From positions 1-41,744 of IMG/VR virus record IMGVR_UViG_3300014838_000037: 41,744 bases of DNA; one strand, written 5' to 3'. Made by a program: the position numbers and the translations under genes. This document shows, piece after piece, positions 39,001 to 41,744 of this stretch (its first letter is position 1; each line of letters opens with the position of its first letter). The notes below the pieces were generated by a model. That model was not told the origin of the DNA and ran no database searches. It was given only the letters and a program-made list of their open reading frames with translations. This DNA is from a virus.

Positions 39001-41744
39001 AAGAGTATCTATAGTATGGCAACTGGCGGTGGTTCCCCGGCAGCACAGGCCTTTAATGAGAGGATCATTATAGGTGCTAATGATTGGAATGCCACTACTT
39101 TGGCCGGCGCCAGGGAATGGGCAGCCACCGCGGGGGCAGGTGGCGTTGTTTCTGGTGGTCGTATTCCTCTTATGACCAATACTGCTCTTGATGAGGACGC
39201 GGCCATGCTCGACGCTTCATCTGCTGGAGCCGTAGCATCTGCTGGCCTGTTGAGTAGAGCTGGGGGTACCGCCTCTTCTCTTCTCAAGAATCCTATGATT
39301 GGTACTATAGCTATTGTGGGTGGGGCGCTGGCTATGTCCAGTGCTTATGAACAGTCGAAGACCACGAAGGGCGTTCCGGCTGTAGAAGGGCTTGAGGTCG
39401 CGGGTAAGAATATCATCGGTGGCACTGTTGCCGGCGCTGAGATTGGTTCGATATTTCCTGGTCTTGGTACCGCTATCGGTGCTGGTATCGGTGCTGGTGT
39501 TGGTGCCATTGCTACCGCTGCTGAATTGCTCTCTCAGATAGCTCCTGCCCAGTTGTCTGCCGCACAAAAACTGTATGACGCTGGGCAGAAGTTAGAGGAA
39601 GCCTCTTCTGAGGGAAATAAGCCATCATCGATCCCCGCACAACAGAAGTCACTAGTCCAGCAATTTGAGGCTCAGGGTAACTATACTCCTGCGCAAGCTA
39701 AGGCAGCCGCGCTTAGTATTGTAACCGGTTGGGGGCAGTTTACTCCCGCTGAGGCCAAGGCGGCCGGGTTGAGTAATAAGACACTAAAGTTGCTGCAGCA
39801 GAACAATATCCCTGTGCCGACATGGGGTAGTGTTTCGACTCAGAATGGTAAGGATTTTGTAAATGTCCCTTCTTCGCAGCAATGGCAGGGGGCCACTCCG
39901 AAGGGTTTTAAGGTTGTTGATAACATCTGGGAAGAGCCTCTTGCGCAATGGGCTGCTGCACAGCTAGCACCTAAGCTTACTCAGGGCGGCAAAGCCTCTT
40001 GGAAAAACTGGAAGGACCTGGCACCCTGGCAGCTCCAGCAGGAGGGGGCTGTGGCCGGAACGGGCCAGACGTATGCCAATGGTATGTTGACTGCGGTGTC
40101 TACCAACCCGGTTACGCAGGCCAATTTAGAGCAATACAAGATTCCGATTGTGCCCACTAAAGACTTGGTGAGCATGGGTCATCATCGCGTTGGTGTTGAG
40201 CAGATTTCTGTTGTAAACCATCAGGAAGTTAAGACGCTCATACCCCTTCAGCAACACTATGCTGAAGCAATTGCTACTGCCCAGGCGGAGGCTGCCGCCC
40301 AGGTAACTAAGGCCTCTTCTACTGCTGGTGGCACTAAAACAGTAGCCAAGACCGTGCAGGGTCTTTCCAAGCAGGCTAATAGTTTGTTGCTCGGGTTTGG
40401 GTCTGACTTTGCCAGCGTCTCGTCCGCTTATCAGGAGACGGGTGCTAGTTTTGGTCAACTATTCTCTGAGGCCAAGGACACATTGAGGATCGCCATAGGT
40501 AGTTACCTTAAGACGCCTACTCAGGCTGGTGCTGAGGCCATACAACAGGATGCTGCACAGATGAAGCAACTCCTTGATCAACAGACTGCTGCTGTTTCTT
40601 CGGTGTCTGAGTCCTTGATCCAGTCTGGGTCTGTCAGTGGTTCGTCCAGGTTGGGTGATATAAGTGCCTATGTAGAAAGGACTTCAAGTGGTTTAGGACA
40701 GAAGCAACAGGCTGCAGCAAGTATTATTCAGGCCGCACAACAGAAGATAGCCAACGAGATGGCTGCCGCAACGACTCAAACTGGGGCTAACGTCATTGCT
40801 AAGGCTGGAACTAACCTTTCTATGCCTCAAACCAAGGCAGTGCTCAATGCTCTATCTTACCAGTTCAGTGGTAAAGGTGTTAGTGCTGCTCAAGCCACTG
40901 CTGAGGCTAAAAACTGGCTAAAGTCTCAGGGAGTGACTTTTAATAAACAGGGTGAACTTCATGTTTCTGGTCCTGTTGTTGTTCCTACGTCAGCGTTCTC
41001 TGCTGCCCAGGGGGCCATAGCGGCACAATACGCTAAGCCCGAAGCTATAGCCAGTCAGAACCCCATTCTTCTTGGTCAACTCCAGGTGGGGGCTCTTAAG
41101 GCACAGATCAAGGCGGGAAAAGCTACTGGTGAGTTTAGTGGTCCGGGGGGCAAACAAAATTTATTGACTCTCCAGGGTCAGGTTATTGCTCAGGAGAAGA
41201 CCAACTACGTCAATGCTCAGGGGATTCTTGCGGCACAGACTGGGTTGTACGCTGCTATCTTTTCTAATGCTCCTATTCAGAATGCCAAGTCTCTGATACA
41301 AGAGTACCAGCAGGAGGCCGCCACAGCTCTTGCTACTGGTAACAAGGCTCAGTATCTGTCAGATGAGGAGCAGATAAAGGCTACCCAGGCCACTTTAGCA
41401 ACAGACGTGGAGGCAATCACGCAGTCCCAGTTGGGTATTGCTGTTGCTATGACCTCACTAGACCCTGTGGCTAATGCTGTCGCGACGCTGGCCCAGGAGG
41501 CTCAGTCGGCTAAGTACTATAGTACTCCAGGCACGAACTACAATCTGTCACAGGCCAATGCGTCGATTGCATCCATGGTGACGACTAAGAACCAGCAGCT
41601 TCAGAATACACAGGCCATTGTCCAGGCGCAAGGGAATCTCTATACCACACTGTTTGGACCCGAGGGTGTGTTGTCTGCTGATCAAACCATCCGTTACGCT
41701 CAGAAAGCTTTGAAGTTTGCTGAGAAGTACCAGGGTGGGAAGAA
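36091..41744 (+). CDS. tape measure protein (partial, at least 1884 aa)
   Basis: Begins at ATG 36091 and stays open to the window edge; the 3' end is missing. The N-terminal about 110 residues are helical. Then comes a low-complexity linker (about 185-400), Arg/Ala- and Pro-rich, containing a duplicated block and runs of PPTTPPPP and KDEPKSSPSGGGG. The rest is helical and Gln/Ala-rich with hydrophobic segments at about 590-606, 1066-1080 and 1108-1145, as in tape measures. It sets tail length and guides DNA entry. Confidence 0.92.
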   Translation, partial: MAETALIRAELELVIAQAQAKLAELGKTGVAMVNEVASAGTGSSGVSATRVAPVAGVRGGKNNEHEELVRRLQRMYGVMGKELGRQGPSAAGEVAQWRTAISTSLRESVAPLALAAKDIERVSRSFNKSLRGSLPESTRTALDARWYQRSGASRAVLSPGGQGYVIPSRVPSLSEQERTPGDRRAQEEARKKQDSQARVAARARKPAPHPQEKPAPHPQEKAVEEPKKAEEARKKQDSQARVAARARKPAPHPQEKPAPHPHIVEQSIAAFEEARIGPNGERRGVPPRRKRGVYHEPSKPAASQVPKDEPKSSPSGGGGKKSPPTTPTPPTTPPPPSKDEPPTPPSPPPRPRWQRTTPPTTPPPPPKDEPKSSPSGGGGGRKKPGQPGGASTPPVGSNAAALKVITALDAKIAEQQLVSEFLAKDPLRIGRIGATYLGSSHVHNLVHLSANAQWMGDSDKISASQRAAASQSTRLSLTQSGRKNIQAADHDAIEVIANLKVATANLAAVTKEFNRSRGRLPSGQTHLEHAQEVAATKRDREQNAAAYQQVTGKTPGLFQRLQYYAHGGAARGAGGDMGALGMPTGNQFMASHTANTLGYALPGIGFGIVLMGLRETVTEAAEAQKTLAEVAAEFSALGQSSAFQGYSQSIQSIASNTGVAINEVAELGLAFKGVFGNTQQATIALTAAAQGAQALQMPMTELQESLTAISQGFDSLRGQGGQSFVNIQNEALHLQDVYGVPAKQTIAGWGAVAPIAQQMGLTPNFTAQMIAVTSQMTGQSGEMIGEGLTRILPGFTQNLSQLLQYASSTGKAGQPFVQSVYNGASGQAVFESFIKMFGAVPAGAQNALVGDLGGNASSRAILLSFLKAINTPKELAKGTGSAPPDRLHQEFDRQMGTLLGQVEKFGTSLENVGISILDSGIGTTLTGIVDVGHNLINWIKNLNQATGGLIGHFAELTILAGGIRVVAGASKSIYSMATGGGSPAAQAFNERIIIGANDWNATTLAGAREWAATAGAGGVVSGGRIPLMTNTALDEDAAMLDASSAGAVASAGLLSRAGGTASSLLKNPMIGTIAIVGGALAMSSAYEQSKTTKGVPAVEGLEVAGKNIIGGTVAGAEIGSIFPGLGTAIGAGIGAGVGAIATAAELLSQIAPAQLSAAQKLYDAGQKLEEASSEGNKPSSIPAQQKSLVQQFEAQGNYTPAQAKAAALSIVTGWGQFTPAEAKAAGLSNKTLKLLQQNNIPVPTWGSVSTQNGKDFVNVPSSQQWQGATPKGFKVVDNIWEEPLAQWAAAQLAPKLTQGGKASWKNWKDLAPWQLQQEGAVAGTGQTYANGMLTAVSTNPVTQANLEQYKIPIVPTKDLVSMGHHRVGVEQISVVNHQEVKTLIPLQQHYAEAIATAQAEAAAQVTKASSTAGGTKTVAKTVQGLSKQANSLLLGFGSDFASVSSAYQETGASFGQLFSEAKDTLRIAIGSYLKTPTQAGAEAIQQDAAQMKQLLDQQTAAVSSVSESLIQSGSVSGSSRLGDISAYVERTSSGLGQKQQAAASIIQAAQQKIANEMAAATTQTGANVIAKAGTNLSMPQTKAVLNALSYQFSGKGVSAAQATAEAKNWLKSQGVTFNKQGELHVSGPVVVPTSAFSAAQGAIAAQYAKPEAIASQNPILLGQLQVGALKAQIKAGKATGEFSGPGGKQNLLTLQGQVIAQEKTNYVNAQGILAAQTGLYAAIFSNAPIQNAKSLIQEYQQEAATALATGNKAQYLSDEEQIKATQATLATDVEAITQSQLGIAVAMTSLDPVANAVATLAQEAQSAKYYSTPGTNYNLSQANASIASMVTTKNQQLQNTQAIVQAQGNLYTTLFGPEGVLSADQTIRYAQKALKFAEKYQGGK
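36649..36875. repeat. 98-bp perfect direct repeat in the tape measure gene
   Basis: 36649-36746 and 36778-36875 are identical for 98 bp and lie 129 bp apart (43 codons, so the frame is preserved). They encode EARKKQDSQARVAARARKPA and a PHPQEK-type stretch. It is a recent duplication that lengthens the linker by 43 residues. Confidence 0.9.

Overview
The window looks like about 42 kb of a tailed, siphovirus-type phage genome. It has a complete head-morphogenesis block and a long tape-measure gene that runs off the right edge. The host is probably an actinobacterium, for three reasons: a WhiB-family Fe-S regulator (8029-7628, minus), a WhiG/FliA-type sigma factor (2646-1873, minus), and several genes whose start codon sits 6-9 nt after a -10 box (leaderless mRNAs, common in actinobacteria). 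Two GAAC-N4-GTTC elements resemble the LexA/SOS box of Gram-positive bacteria. By eye the base composition is only moderately GC-rich; I did not compute it. No integrase, lysin or DNA polymerase is visible here.

Layout. The genome divides at about 13.84-13.93 kb, where two divergent promoters fire outwards. Everything to the left is on the minus strand. Reading leftwards these genes are a small zinc-finger protein; a noncoding, repeat-rich control region (13.26-13.62 kb); and a replication operon (small protein, DnaQ-like exonuclease, PrimPol-type primase, RecA/DnaB-like helicase). Next come a membrane protein, a glycosyltransferase, a Zn protein, WhiB, a DnaN-like sliding clamp and SSB. The last block is a run of start/stop-overlapping small genes ending in dCMP deaminase, a nucleoside deoxyribosyltransferase-like protein, the WhiG-like sigma factor and a beta-propeller-like protein flanked by a 26-bp direct repeat. 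At the far left are a small transcription unit (promoter, 42-aa ORF, terminator) and two minus-strand tRNA genes.

Everything to the right is on the plus strand, with one exception at 21.3-21.5 kb. It runs endonuclease VII-like HNH, putative small terminase genes, and a large terminase whose Walker B motif is interrupted by a LAGLIDADG intein. Then come portal, membrane protein, capsid-maturation protease, scaffold-like proteins, a possible decoration protein, the major capsid protein and a strong terminator. After that are small head genes, a DUF192 protein, a BCS1-like AAA+ ATPase overlapping an MT-A70 adenine methyltransferase, connector and tail genes, and the major tail protein. The window ends with a tail-chaperone pair joined by a -1 frameshift (GGGAAAA) and the tape measure.

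Regulation. The same 12-bp element, CGTCCCTTGAC(A/G), recurs in front of transcription units on both strands. In each case a -10-like hexamer follows 16-17 bp downstream. This is a phage-wide promoter set, and several of its members give leaderless messages. In two of them (13.9 kb, start of the right arm; 34.8 kb, a 46-codon ORF) the spacer holds a LexA-box-like palindrome. The best candidates for new biology are this promoter family, the LexA-like operators, the combination of sigma factor, WhiB and structured whiB leader, and the control region at 13.3-13.6 kb.
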